Shown: positions 45,397 to 54,117 of the stretch, one piece after another
How positions within the stretch are numbered: the first letter of the stretch is position 1
Layout: every line of letters starts with the position of its first letter
Source: Neorhizobium alkalisoli
GTDB lineage: Bacteria > Pseudomonadota > Alphaproteobacteria > Rhizobiales > Rhizobiaceae
Assembly: GCF_002968635.1 (NCBI RefSeq)
Contig: NZ_PVBN01000003.1
Span: forward strand, 372,001-436,000
Reading direction: 5' to 3'
Length of the DNA: 64,000 nt
Notes under the pieces: model-generated
What the model was told of the DNA's origin: nothing
The model's input: the letters and a program-made list of their open reading frames with translations, nothing else
Databases searched by the model: none
Made by a program: the position numbers and the translations under genes

Positions 45397-46928
45397 CACG
45401 CAGTGTTCAGGCAGCAGTTCCGATCGCGGCAATAGCGATAGTTTGTGCGGCAATGCTCTGGCTGCCGGGCCGCACGATTACGGCCGGCTTCATCAACGAC
45501 GTGCTGATATTCGTCGACGGTGCACATCGCATCGCCTTCGGACAGGTGCCGAACCGCGATTTCCATTCGGCGCTCGGACCGCTTGTTTTCTACCTCCCCG
45601 CACTTGGATACTGGCTATCGGGCAGTTTCGGCGCTGCGATGCCGGTCGGAATGGCAATATTGCTGATCGGCTTTCTCCCCGCGATGATCCGCATCCTCCC
45701 ATCGCGCCTTTCTCCTTTTCTGGCTGTGGTGCTTGGCGCCCTCTTGATCGTTATCCTCGCCGCCCCGATCAACCTTGGCAGCCCGGTGACGCTGCTGACC
45801 TTCGCCATGTTCTATAATCGCATCGGCTGGGTGGCCTTGGCGCTGCTGCTTGTGATGTATCTCCGGCCCGCCGAGCAGACGGCGAAATCCCGCCTCTTCG
45901 ACGCGTTGGCCGCAAGCTTCCTCCTCCTGGTGCAGATTTACACGAAGGCGACCTACGGCGTGGTGGGGTTGGGCTTTGTCGTCATTCTGCTTCTCGACGG
46001 GCGGCAGCGTGGCTGGGCAATGATGTCCCTGGTTCTGACGGCGAGCGCCATGATTGCGATCGAGCTGGCCTGGGGCGGCTCCCGCCAGCATCTGGCGGAT
46101 CTGATGGCGGCGGCGAGCGTAAGCGGCGGGCGCGATGTGGCGAGCCTGATCCGCAACATGCTGGACAACATCTCGGACCTGACCCTGTTTTGGTTGGTCG
46201 CGGGTATTGCGGTTTGGCGAGCGCGCAGTATCGCTGACCTTCTCTTCTACGGGTTCTGCTTCGTTGCAGGTCTGCTCATCCTAAACCAGAACGCCCATGG
46301 CTGGGGCATCATCACCCTTTACAGTGGCGTCGCTGTTGCGGTGGAGCGCACTGTGCGATTGGCTTCCGCTGAAAAACCGAACCCCGGGCTGCCGCAGCTC
46401 ATCTTGGGCCTGCCGCTGCTTGTCCTCTTCTTCTTCCTCCCCCCCATTGCCCATTATGGGGCGGCGTTGGCACTTCATTCAGCGCTTGCCGGAGCAGATG
46501 CCGGCGAGCCTCTCGGACCGCCTCTCTTTGACGACCTGAGAAACTTCGAGCCGCCGGAGGGCCAGCCCCGGTTCATGATGCAGTATGTGGACAGCATAAA
46601 GAGCGGTGGCGACCTGCTACAGACGCTTGGCGTTGATCTTGAACGGGTGCTGGTGCTCGATTTCGTCAATCCCTTTTCGGCGGGATTGAACATTCGTCCC
46701 CCGACGGGAGACAGCTCCTGGCTGCACTGGGAGCGAAACATCAACAAACGAAACCATCCGCCTGCCGAAGTCCTCTTTGCCGACGTGAAGATCGTAATGA
46801 TCCCGAAGCCCGGCATCAACGGCCTTCCGTTACAGGACCTTTACGGGAACTACATCTCGAGGGAGTTCCAACTGCTAAAGGAGACCAGCGAGTGGACAGT
46901 CTACCTGCGACGTCAAGCGGGTGATTGA
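45393..46928 (+). CDS. Polytopic membrane protein 2, putative GT-C-type arabinosyltransferase
   Basis: This is the 511-residue second copy of the triplet. It has the first membrane segment at about 6-25, acidic residues D36 and D42, and GQVPNRDFHSALGP at 50-63. About ten membrane segments are predicted, with a soluble C-terminal part. A shared C-terminal block (LDFVNPFSAGLNIRPPTGDSSWLHW) also occurs in paralog 3 with different details. ATG 45393 overlaps the preceding stop; 7 bp separate it from the third copy. Function as for copy 1: inferred from context and from the shared loop motif. Confidence 0.63.
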   Translation: MTRSVQAAVPIAAIAIVCAAMLWLPGRTITAGFINDVLIFVDGAHRIAFGQVPNRDFHSALGPLVFYLPALGYWLSGSFGAAMPVGMAILLIGFLPAMIRILPSRLSPFLAVVLGALLIVILAAPINLGSPVTLLTFAMFYNRIGWVALALLLVMYLRPAEQTAKSRLFDALAASFLLLVQIYTKATYGVVGLGFVVILLLDGRQRGWAMMSLVLTASAMIAIELAWGGSRQHLADLMAAASVSGGRDVASLIRNMLDNISDLTLFWLVAGIAVWRARSIADLLFYGFCFVAGLLILNQNAHGWGIITLYSGVAVAVERTVRLASAEKPNPGLPQLILGLPLLVLFFFLPPIAHYGAALALHSALAGADAGEPLGPPLFDDLRNFEPPEGQPRFMMQYVDSIKSGGDLLQTLGVDLERVLVLDFVNPFSAGLNIRPPTGDSSWLHWERNINKRNHPPAEVLFADVKIVMIPKPGINGLPLQDLYGNYISREFQLLKETSEWTVYLRRQAGD

Positions 46929-46935
46929 GGTGAGC

Positions 46936-48504
46936 ATGGCAGAAGTCCCGGAAGCCCCTACCCGCCTGACGGCCATCTGCAACTTTATGGGGCTGCGTGG
47001 GACTATCATCTGTATCGGTCTGTTGCTTGCAGCCGCCCTTGCACTGCCCGGCCGGACCGTTACGACGAGATATGTCAACGACCTGTTCATTTTTCTGGAC
47101 GGATTATACCGGATCTGGTCGGGCCAGGTGCCGAATCTCGACTTCCACAGCTCCCTCGGCCCGCTTGTGTTCTATCTGCCCGCCGCGGGATTTGGCCTCA
47201 CCGGCAGCATGGGCGCTGCAATGCCCGTGGGCATGGCTATCATGGTTCTCATGCTGGCGGTGGTCTCTGCGGAGATAATCGGCAGCCGCATGGGTTGGAT
47301 GACCGGTCTCCCCCTATCACTGTTCCTGCTTCTGATAGCAGCCGCTCCTGCCAACCCGGGCGAAAGGATCGGCGAACTTTCCTTCGCGATGTTCTATAAC
47401 CGCATGGGCTGGGCGGCGTTGGGTCTTTTGCTGGTGATGTATCTGCCGCGCCCGGTGCGGTCGGCAAAAACGGACCTGCTGGACGGGATCTGCGCGTCTT
47501 TTCTCGTGCTTCTCATGCTCTACACGAAGGTCACCTATGGTTTAGTCCAGCTCGCCTTCCTGGTTTTTATGCTGTTCGATCGGCACCAGTTCCGCTGGGT
47601 TCTGCAGGCTCTGCTTACCATTGTAACCGTGCCGCTCCTCATCGAGTTGATCTGGCAAGGTGGGGGGATGTATCTCTCTGACATTCGCTCGGCGGCAGAG
47701 GTCAGCGGCGGCTTGCCGACATTGCAAGGGTTGGCGGATGTCGTTTCCAAGAACCTGCACGATATTGTCGTCTATGGAATATTTGCGTGCATCCTTGTCG
47801 TTGCCCGAAGGAGGTTCAGGGATGTCTTTTATATCGTCTTCTGCGCAGCAACCGGGCTGCTGATCATCGACCAGAATTTCCAGTTCGTGGGTATCTTAAC
47901 GCTTGGGGCGAGCGCCGCGGTGATCGCCGACCTGCTTTTGCGATCGCGACTGCCAAGCAAATATCGGGCTTTGGCAACGGGGCTTCCTCTCCTTCTTGTG
48001 ATGCAGCTTTTGCCAGTGACTTTCAGCAATGCCGCCACGCTCGGCATCCATGCGGGCACGGCGATCTCTGGCAATGGCGAGCGGATTTCGCTTGGGAATT
48101 TTTCCGGTATCCGTCTGGTAAAGATGTGGGACGAAGATCAGTACCGGTATTTCCACCTCTACAACGAAACGCTAGCCGACGCTGCCGCAGCTCTCTGGAG
48201 GATCGAGGCGGCGCCAAAGCCGGCCGTAGTGCTGGATTTTGTCAATCCGCTCTCGGCCGGCATGCCGCTTCCGGCTCCGGAAGGAGACAGCGTTTGGTAC
48301 CATTGGGGCCGCACCCTCCACGGTGACAGCTATCCCCCTGCAGAAGAGCTTTTTGCACATGCAGAATTCATCCTCGACCCGAAGTCGCCCATCGAAATCT
48401 GGACCGCTTTGGGGATGCGGAACGTCTATGCCGGCTATATCGCACAGCATTACACCTTGGCGGCTGAGACGGAGCATTGGCGGATCCATCGACGGCGCCG
48501 TTGA
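46936..48504 (+). CDS. Polytopic membrane protein 3, putative GT-C-type arabinosyltransferase
   Basis: This is the 522-residue third copy. D49 and D55 lie in the first loop, and GQVPNLDFHSSLGP is at 63-76. The protein has about ten membrane segments and a C-terminal soluble region containing LDFVNPLSAGMPLPAPEGDS. ATG 46936 is preceded by GAGG; a GTG at 46921 is the alternative. It ends the cluster and runs convergent into malQ with only 24 bp between the stops. Three diverged copies could add successive arabinose residues or linkages (inference). Confidence 0.63.
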   Translation: MAEVPEAPTRLTAICNFMGLRGTIICIGLLLAAALALPGRTVTTRYVNDLFIFLDGLYRIWSGQVPNLDFHSSLGPLVFYLPAAGFGLTGSMGAAMPVGMAIMVLMLAVVSAEIIGSRMGWMTGLPLSLFLLLIAAAPANPGERIGELSFAMFYNRMGWAALGLLLVMYLPRPVRSAKTDLLDGICASFLVLLMLYTKVTYGLVQLAFLVFMLFDRHQFRWVLQALLTIVTVPLLIELIWQGGGMYLSDIRSAAEVSGGLPTLQGLADVVSKNLHDIVVYGIFACILVVARRRFRDVFYIVFCAATGLLIIDQNFQFVGILTLGASAAVIADLLLRSRLPSKYRALATGLPLLLVMQLLPVTFSNAATLGIHAGTAISGNGERISLGNFSGIRLVKMWDEDQYRYFHLYNETLADAAAALWRIEAAPKPAVVLDFVNPLSAGMPLPAPEGDSVWYHWGRTLHGDSYPPAEELFAHAEFILDPKSPIEIWTALGMRNVYAGYIAQHYTLAAETEHWRIHRRRR

Positions 48505-48528
48505 ACCTGGGGCATGTCTCTCGACCAC

Positions 48529-50451
48529 TCAAGCTTGATCAGCGCCGCCAGAAAGAGAATGAGGGCCTAGCCAACGGTGTGGTTTGGGCCGCTCTTCTGA
48601 TAGAGCCGCGGAGATCGTTCTGTAGACTGGATTGGCTGGCAGGTCTTCCACCAGTACTTTCAGTTTCAGCTGCCAGTTCGGATATTCGCTCGATGTGCCC
48701 GGGATGTTCGTCGCGAGGCTCTCGCCTATCAAATCGGATAGGCGCGCGGTCACCAGCATGCTTGATACCCGTGCCAGCAAGCGGTGCAGGCCGACCGCGA
48801 TTTCGGGGGCAATTGCCTCGTCGTCGGTCGGGATGACCATGTCGGACGGAAGAAGCCCAATATGCACTAACCCTTGAAGCAATGCCCGTTTCCGCTTCTG
48901 CCTTTCGGAACGCAGTTGCAAGGCGACCTGCGGATCGATACGGCCAAGACTTTCCTCCAAGGAGATATCGTCACTGCGCCACCAGCCGGCAAGCGGCGAA
49001 AGATCGTGAGTCGAGAGACAGGCGAGCGAATGATAGGGGATAGCTTCGAGATTGAAGCCCTGATCGTCGTAATCTTCGAAGTAAAGGACCCGGTAACCCA
49101 ATATTCCCGCCTTCTCCATAGCGGGGCGGAATCCCTCTGGAACGTTTCCGAGGTCTTCCCCCACAATGAGCGTTTGCTGGACCTGAGAAATTTCCGCCAG
49201 GCTTTGGATCATCTCGGGGAACGGGTAGCGCATATACCCCCCAGTCGCCGGTGTTTCTCCCTCGGGGATGAGAAAGAGCTGCCATAGGCTCATGGCATGG
49301 TCGAGCCGGAGAGCTCCCGCAAATGACATCGAGGCGCCGACCAGCTTTTTGTAGTGAGAGGTGGATTGGTCGGTCAACTGCGCAGGCGACAACGGCACCA
49401 GTCCCCAGTCTTGCCCCGCGGCACTAAAGGCGTCAGGCGGTGCGCCAATATGCATTCCCCGAAGCACAAGGTCAGACCTAGACCAGGTGGAAGACCCATC
49501 GGGAACATCGCCTACGGCAAAGTCGAAATAAAGACCAATGCCAAGGCCAACGGCCCTGGCGTAGGTCACGACCTCCTCGATCTGCAGCGTTGTCAGCCAC
49601 TGGAGCCACGCGTGGAAGTCGACGTCTTCCTCATACGCGGTCGCGAAGTCCTGAACCTCCCGGCTTTGACAGTCGCGAAACGGCTGGGGCCAATCCAGCC
49701 AACCACTCCCGTAACCTTTCTCCGTCATCTGGCCCGAAATGGCTTCGAACAGGCAATGCCCACAAAGGTCATGGCCGCCGGCGGTTTTGAAATCTCTGAA
49801 CGCGCTGCTGCTGAAGCGGGGATTTGATGGATCGCTGCCTTTCCACCGCTGCCAGAGCGTTTTGAGCGCCGCAAGCTTGACGTCGGCCACTCCAACATAG
49901 TCCACGGTCTCAGAGTATCTGAGTCTGGCGGCCATTTTCTGGTCGATCATATCCTCGGAAAACCCCGGGACGTTGTCGACGGCAAGGTAGAGAGGGTTGA
50001 AAAACAGACGGTTGGAAGGTGAGTATGGGCTGCAGCGGGACGGGTCCGACAAAAAGAGCGCGTGGAGGGGATTGAGCCCGATGAAGTCTGCCCCGGCGTC
50101 TGCCGCGATCCGACAGAAGTTTTTCAGATCTTCGAAGTCCCCTATTCCATGGTTACGCGACGACCTAAGTTCATAAAGCTGTAAGGAAATCCCCCAGACC
50201 CGCTTCTCTTGAAGCATATCCGGAAGATAGCATTTCGTGCCCTCCGGCACTTCCAGTCGGGGTGTTTGCCGGTTCTCAACCGAGCCCCGCGGGACTTGAT
50301 CGTGAAATCCGAGTGCTTGCAGCAGCCGAAGCCTCGTCGAACGTGGAACCTCCTGCACGACGCCTTGAAGATCCTCATAAGTCGCCTGTATCCCGAGCTT
50401 CTCGGCAAGCCTGTCGATTGCGATCTCGTTCTCGGCTTGATTGTTTGTCAT
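48529..50451 (-). CDS. malQ: 4-alpha-glucanotransferase (amylomaltase), GH77
   Basis: This 640-residue cytoplasmic enzyme transfers alpha-1,4-glucan segments in glycogen/maltodextrin metabolism. The GH77 catalytic blocks are present: the nucleophile aspartate in ALRLDHAMSLWQLF, the acid/base glutamate in VGEDLGNVPEGF, and the third aspartate in LSTHDLSPLAGWW. An N-terminal region of about 75 residues precedes the barrel. ATG 50451 has AAGG upstream. It appears to be a stand-alone gene, convergent with the arabinosyl cluster; 18 bp separate its start from the SDR stop. Confidence 0.92.
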   Translation of the reverse strand: MTNNQAENEIAIDRLAEKLGIQATYEDLQGVVQEVPRSTRLRLLQALGFHDQVPRGSVENRQTPRLEVPEGTKCYLPDMLQEKRVWGISLQLYELRSSRNHGIGDFEDLKNFCRIAADAGADFIGLNPLHALFLSDPSRCSPYSPSNRLFFNPLYLAVDNVPGFSEDMIDQKMAARLRYSETVDYVGVADVKLAALKTLWQRWKGSDPSNPRFSSSAFRDFKTAGGHDLCGHCLFEAISGQMTEKGYGSGWLDWPQPFRDCQSREVQDFATAYEEDVDFHAWLQWLTTLQIEEVVTYARAVGLGIGLYFDFAVGDVPDGSSTWSRSDLVLRGMHIGAPPDAFSAAGQDWGLVPLSPAQLTDQSTSHYKKLVGASMSFAGALRLDHAMSLWQLFLIPEGETPATGGYMRYPFPEMIQSLAEISQVQQTLIVGEDLGNVPEGFRPAMEKAGILGYRVLYFEDYDDQGFNLEAIPYHSLACLSTHDLSPLAGWWRSDDISLEESLGRIDPQVALQLRSERQKRKRALLQGLVHIGLLPSDMVIPTDDEAIAPEIAVGLHRLLARVSSMLVTARLSDLIGESLATNIPGTSSEYPNWQLKLKVLVEDLPANPVYRTISAALSEERPKPHRWLGPHSLSGGADQA

Positions 50452-50469
50452 CGAGGTGATCCTTGCCGG

Positions 50470-51351
50470 TTACGCCGACCTAGCGTTGCGCAAACCGGCT
50501 TCTCCTCCCAAGGTTCCCGGCAAGTATCGAAAAGCGTCTGGTTGGCCCGGCAGAATCTCCGTTGAGCTCACCGGCGTTGCGCCCCGGAACAGCAGCGTTC
50601 TTAAGCTCAGCGCGCTATCGATGATCGAACCGCCATCTGGAGTGAGGCTGTACCCGGTGATGTACTGCCCATCCTTACTGGCGAGAAACAGGATCACCGG
50701 CGCAATGTCTTCCTCCGGCGAGCCAAAGCGGGCGAGCGCGTTGTTCGGCGGGGGTGCATTGGAAGTGGCCGCGCCCCAGGTATCCGCGACCGGCAGCACA
50801 TTGTTCACGGTGATGTTGTCGCCGCCCCATTCTCGCGCTGCTGTCCGCGTCAGCGCGCGAACCGCCTCCTTGGCCATGTTGTAGGGTCCATAGGGCAACA
50901 ATCCGGTGATACCTGCAAGCGAGGCGAAGTTGATGACACGGCCCTCTCCGCTGGTCTTGAGGTAGGGATAGCATGCCTGCATCGTCCGCAAGTAGGCGAT
51001 CGGCCCCATGTCGAAATTGCGCTGCAATTGTTCGACGGAAAGGTCATTGGTCGACGACTGGACCACGGACGGATCGAATGCATTGTTTACGAGAATGTCG
51101 AATCCGCCGTAGGCGGCTACCACCTTCTCCACCGCTCGGTGGATTTGTTCGTGATCAGAAACATCGCAGACGAGGCCCAGTGCAGAACGGCCGTCGGCAA
51201 CGATGTCGGCGACGACTTTCTCCACATTCGTGGCCGTGAACGAAACCACGGCGACCTTTGCGCCTTCCGCCGCAAACAGCTTGGCAACGGCGCGACCGAT
51301 GCCGCGGCCGGCGCCCATGACAATGGCTACTTTTCCGTCAAGTCTACCCAT
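50470..51351 (-). CDS. Short-chain dehydrogenase/reductase
   Basis: This 293-residue classical SDR has the cofactor motif GAGRGIGRAVA at about residues 13-23, NNAFD near 88, and the catalytic serine and YNMAK (FASLAGITGLLPYGPYNMAK near 138-157). The C-terminal tail beyond the Rossmann fold is about 45 residues. I chose ATG 51351, preceded by GGAG; ATG 51363 has no ribosome site. It lies downstream of a broken DoxX gene and divergent from an HxlR regulator, a grouping often linked to redox or aldehyde stress. The substrate is unknown. Confidence 0.88.
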   Translation of the reverse strand: MGRLDGKVAIVMGAGRGIGRAVAKLFAAEGAKVAVVSFTATNVEKVVADIVADGRSALGLVCDVSDHEQIHRAVEKVVAAYGGFDILVNNAFDPSVVQSSTNDLSVEQLQRNFDMGPIAYLRTMQACYPYLKTSGEGRVINFASLAGITGLLPYGPYNMAKEAVRALTRTAAREWGGDNITVNNVLPVADTWGAATSNAPPPNNALARFGSPEEDIAPVILFLASKDGQYITGYSLTPDGGSIIDSALSLRTLLFRGATPVSSTEILPGQPDAFRYLPGTLGGEAGLRNARSA

Positions 51352-51390
51352 CTTCGTCTCCATTCCATAAAGTATTGGTGGTGTGCCGCG

Positions 51391-51761
51391 TCAGAACATC
51401 ATCGCCTGCACATAGGGTGACGGGATTTCCCGAGCGGCGTTCTGCGTGACAAAAGAAGCGATCAGCAAAGCAAGCCCCGCGATCGCCGGCACTGCACCCG
51501 AAGGCTTGCGGACGCCGATATGGGCCAAGCCCGACAGAAGCAGATGATAGAAAATGCCGGCATAGGCGAGATCGCTGAGTACCTGCAGCTACTCCCAGGA
51601 CCTTCACGACGATCATGACCGGTACGAGATAAGCGGGGTATCCGAGATCGGCGAGTGCCTGGCGGATCCAGTCTCCTTTGGTTGCGTACATATAGGCAGA
51701 AGTCACGTAGAGCAGAGACAGAAGCGTCGTACTGATCCAGTATATGTATATCTCGAACATA
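51391..51761 (-). pseudogene. DoxX-family membrane protein gene, frameshifted
   Basis: The first part, from ATG 51761 with GGAGG upstream, reads MFEIYIYWISTTLLSLLY and continues to VPVMIVVKVLGVAA, as in small DoxX-like quinone-linked membrane proteins. The frame then changes. From about 51580 to the TGA at 51391-51393 another frame reads VLSDLAYAGIFYHLLLSGLA and ends ASFVTQNAAREIPSPYVQAMMF. Joined, they make one protein of about 120 residues, slightly short at the join, where a few residues seem deleted. One base (or a number leaving remainder one) is lost. It would be co-transcribed with the SDR. Confidence 0.75.
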
Positions 51762-51901
51762 AATTTCCTCCGCATCAATATTTCTTTGTTCAACTTATGA
51801 TTGCTGCTGAATAATAGCGGTTATCTTTCAATTTGCAGCCTATATTGAAAATGACAACTAATATCGATGTTATCAAGTAGGATGATTTACTTGCAGTTAG
51901 T

Positions 51902-52288
51902 ATGGAAAAGCAGACTATGGGCGACGAAGAGATCAATATGCACGAGGAGATGCGGCGCGCATTCGCGCTGCTCTCAGGCAAATGGAAGCTGGAGATCATG
52001 TGGCTCCTCAACCAGCGGGTCTATCGATTCGGTGAACTGAGGAAGGCCATCCCCGGCGTCACCCAGCACATGCTGACGGCGCAGCTGCGGGAACTCGAAG
52101 CCGATGGTCTGGTCTTGCGCACCGTGTTCCCCGAGGTGCCGCCCCGTGTCGAATATGAGATCACACCCAAAGCACGGGGGCTCGGCCCCACGATGGAGGC
52201 GCTGACGGCCTGGTGGAACGAGTACGGAAAAAGCGTTCCGACCAAGGCGACGGCGCGCGGTCGAAAACCTTCAGGCGAGAGGGTTTGA
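51902..52288 (+). CDS. HxlR-family transcriptional regulator
   Basis: This 128-residue winged helix-turn-helix protein has the HxlR core FALLSGKWKLEIMWLL near residues 21-36, LRKAIPGVTQHMLTAQLRELEADGLV near 46-71 and YEITPKARGLGPTMEAL near 83-100. Members sense electrophiles or oxidants and usually repress a divergent gene. It is divergent from the DoxX/SDR pair across an AT-rich 140-bp gap, so that pair is its likely target. Starts at 51917 and 51938 are possible alternatives to ATG 51902. Confidence 0.88.
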   Translation: MEKQTMGDEEINMHEEMRRAFALLSGKWKLEIMWLLNQRVYRFGELRKAIPGVTQHMLTAQLRELEADGLVLRTVFPEVPPRVEYEITPKARGLGPTMEALTAWWNEYGKSVPTKATARGRKPSGERV

Positions 52289-52473
52289 TTCCGGCTCCTG
52301 GGCGAACGAACCTCGCGGCCCTGTAGTCTGCTTTCCAGTTATGAAACTTAGTGACTTCGTTTCGGCCTTCGTTCGTCGCTGGCCGGCTGTCGCACGTCAC
52401 CGCCCAGCGTTGGCCTTGCCGGTGCGCAATTTTCCAGGTTAGATCGGAGAAGGACGCAAGTAAGGGAAGTTTC

Positions 52474-53376
52474 GTGAGATCCGCAACAAAGCTAGAGGGC
52501 ACGCAACGCCCACGATCACTCGAAGCCCGCATCTATGCCATCTACTCCTCGCTGTCCCCGGCCGAAAAACGGCTGGCTGACGTGTTGTTGCAGTACCAGA
52601 TGGATCTTCCCAGCTACACTGCCGGTGAACTTGCGGACAAGGCGCATGTCTCGAAGGCGACGGCTGCCCGTCTCATCCGGACCCTCGGCTATAAGACCTA
52701 TCCCGACGCGAAGCGGCAGATTCGCACCGACCAACATTGGGGGGCCCCTCGAGGCGGCCTTGCCGATCCCGATCGCGCTCCTTCTGAGAAAGTCTTGATC
52801 GCCCAGACAGTGCAGATGGATCTCGACAACATCCGTACGACCGCCGAGAGCTTGTCTGACAAAACCCTCCAGGATGTCACAGACGCGATAGTATCAGCGC
52901 GACGCGTTTGGATCATGGGCCTGCGAAGTGGCTATGGACTGGCCCATCAGGCCGCGCATTACCTAACCCTGATGAAAAACGATGTGCAGGTTCTTCCAGC
53001 CGGCGGGGCGAGCTATTCCCACGAAATTGCCTCCATCGCCGAGGGCGACGTGATGATCGTCATTGCCTTTCGGCGAAGGCCTCGCCTGCTGCCGACGATC
53101 ATCAAGGAGGCGCGGGCCGCGGGCGCAGTGACCGTGCTGATTACCGATCTCAGCGCTGCCGCAAGCGCAAAGGCCGCCGAGCACGTGCTGCGCTGCAGAT
53201 GCCAGTCCCCCTCCCCGTTCAACTCGTTCGTGGCGGCGCTGACGATCATCAACTATCTCGCCTGGAGCGTGGCGACGGCGATGGGCGAAGACAGCTTGAA
53301 ACGCTACGAAAAGATCGACCGTCTGGTGAAATTGCTGGACGACGTGTCGACGCCGCAGACTAACGTGGGTCGCTGA
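52474..53376 (+). CDS. MurR/RpiR-family transcriptional regulator
   Basis: This 300-residue protein has an N-terminal RpiR helix-turn-helix domain (LSPAEKRLADVLLQY near 31-45, AHVSKATAARLIRTLGY near 62-80) and a C-terminal SIS sugar-phosphate-binding domain (RRVWIMGLRSGYGLAHQAAHYL near 145). GTG 52474 is preceded by AAGGGA. The longer frame upstream has no gene features. It is convergent with, and probably controls, the leftward ABC/M24/racemase operon, which lies 10 bp away. Confidence 0.88.
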   Translation: MRSATKLEGTQRPRSLEARIYAIYSSLSPAEKRLADVLLQYQMDLPSYTAGELADKAHVSKATAARLIRTLGYKTYPDAKRQIRTDQHWGAPRGGLADPDRAPSEKVLIAQTVQMDLDNIRTTAESLSDKTLQDVTDAIVSARRVWIMGLRSGYGLAHQAAHYLTLMKNDVQVLPAGGASYSHEIASIAEGDVMIVIAFRRRPRLLPTIIKEARAAGAVTVLITDLSAAASAKAAEHVLRCRCQSPSPFNSFVAALTIINYLAWSVATAMGEDSLKRYEKIDRLVKLLDDVSTPQTNVGR

Positions 53377-53385
53377 GTAAAAATT

Positions 53386-54099
53386 TCAGAATTTTTCAAG
53401 GATGTGACGCCGCGTAGGCTGTGCCCAGACGCCGGCCTTCGACGTCGTGAGGCGGCATTTCACGAGCGTTTCAGCGAGCCCGACGGCAGCCGTGACGCCA
53501 TCGACAACGGGAATGGCATGGGCGCGTTGCAGGTCCTCTGCGAATTCCGCCATGCCGGCGCAGCCGAGAGCGACCCCTTCGGCGCCGATCTCCTTGCCCT
53601 TGCGGATGAAAGCCGAAATTCGCTCGGCGGCGCCGTTTGTCGGATTCTCCAGTTCCAGCACCGGAATATCCGTCGCAAAGACGCGGCGGCAGCGCTGGCT
53701 GAAACCGTAACGCAGGATATTGTCCTCGATCACAGGTGCGGAACGAGACAAGGTCGTCACCACGCAGAAGCTGTGCGCGACGAGGCTGACAGCGTGAAAC
53801 GACGCCTCGCCGATGCCGATGACAGGCTTGGTTGCAATGGCACGCGCGGCATCGAGACCGGTGTCATCGAAGCAGGCAATGATGTGTGCGTCGGCGCCAT
53901 CGACTTCGGCGGCGACGATCTCCCTCAGCAATCCCGGCACCGAAAGCGCACCGTCAAAGGGTCCTTCGATTGCTTCCGGTCCGAGCGCCGGCTGGCGTCC
54001 CAGGATTTCGGTACTGGTGCCCGCCACTCGGCGCGCCGCAGCAGCGATGCGATCGGTCATGGAAACGGTGGCGTTCGGATTGATAACGGCGATGCGCAT
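53386..54099 (-). CDS. Asp/Glu/hydantoin racemase-like protein
   Basis: This is a 237-residue protein. The two catalytic cysteines of cofactor-independent racemases are present: C76 in IIACFDDTG and C180 in VALGCAGMAEF. The N-terminus MRIAVINPNATVSMTDRI is typical of the hydantoin racemase branch. It would interconvert enantiomers of an amino acid, hydantoin or related compound. Two ATGs adjoin at 54099 and 54102; AGGA spacing favours 54099. It is the last gene of the operon that begins with the M24 gene. Confidence 0.85.
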   Translation of the reverse strand: MRIAVINPNATVSMTDRIAAAARRVAGTSTEILGRQPALGPEAIEGPFDGALSVPGLLREIVAAEVDGADAHIIACFDDTGLDAARAIATKPVIGIGEASFHAVSLVAHSFCVVTTLSRSAPVIEDNILRYGFSQRCRRVFATDIPVLELENPTNGAAERISAFIRKGKEIGAEGVALGCAGMAEFAEDLQRAHAIPVVDGVTAAVGLAETLVKCRLTTSKAGVWAQPTRRHILEKF

Positions 54100-54117
54100 C
54101 ATTTTCCTGCCCTACTG

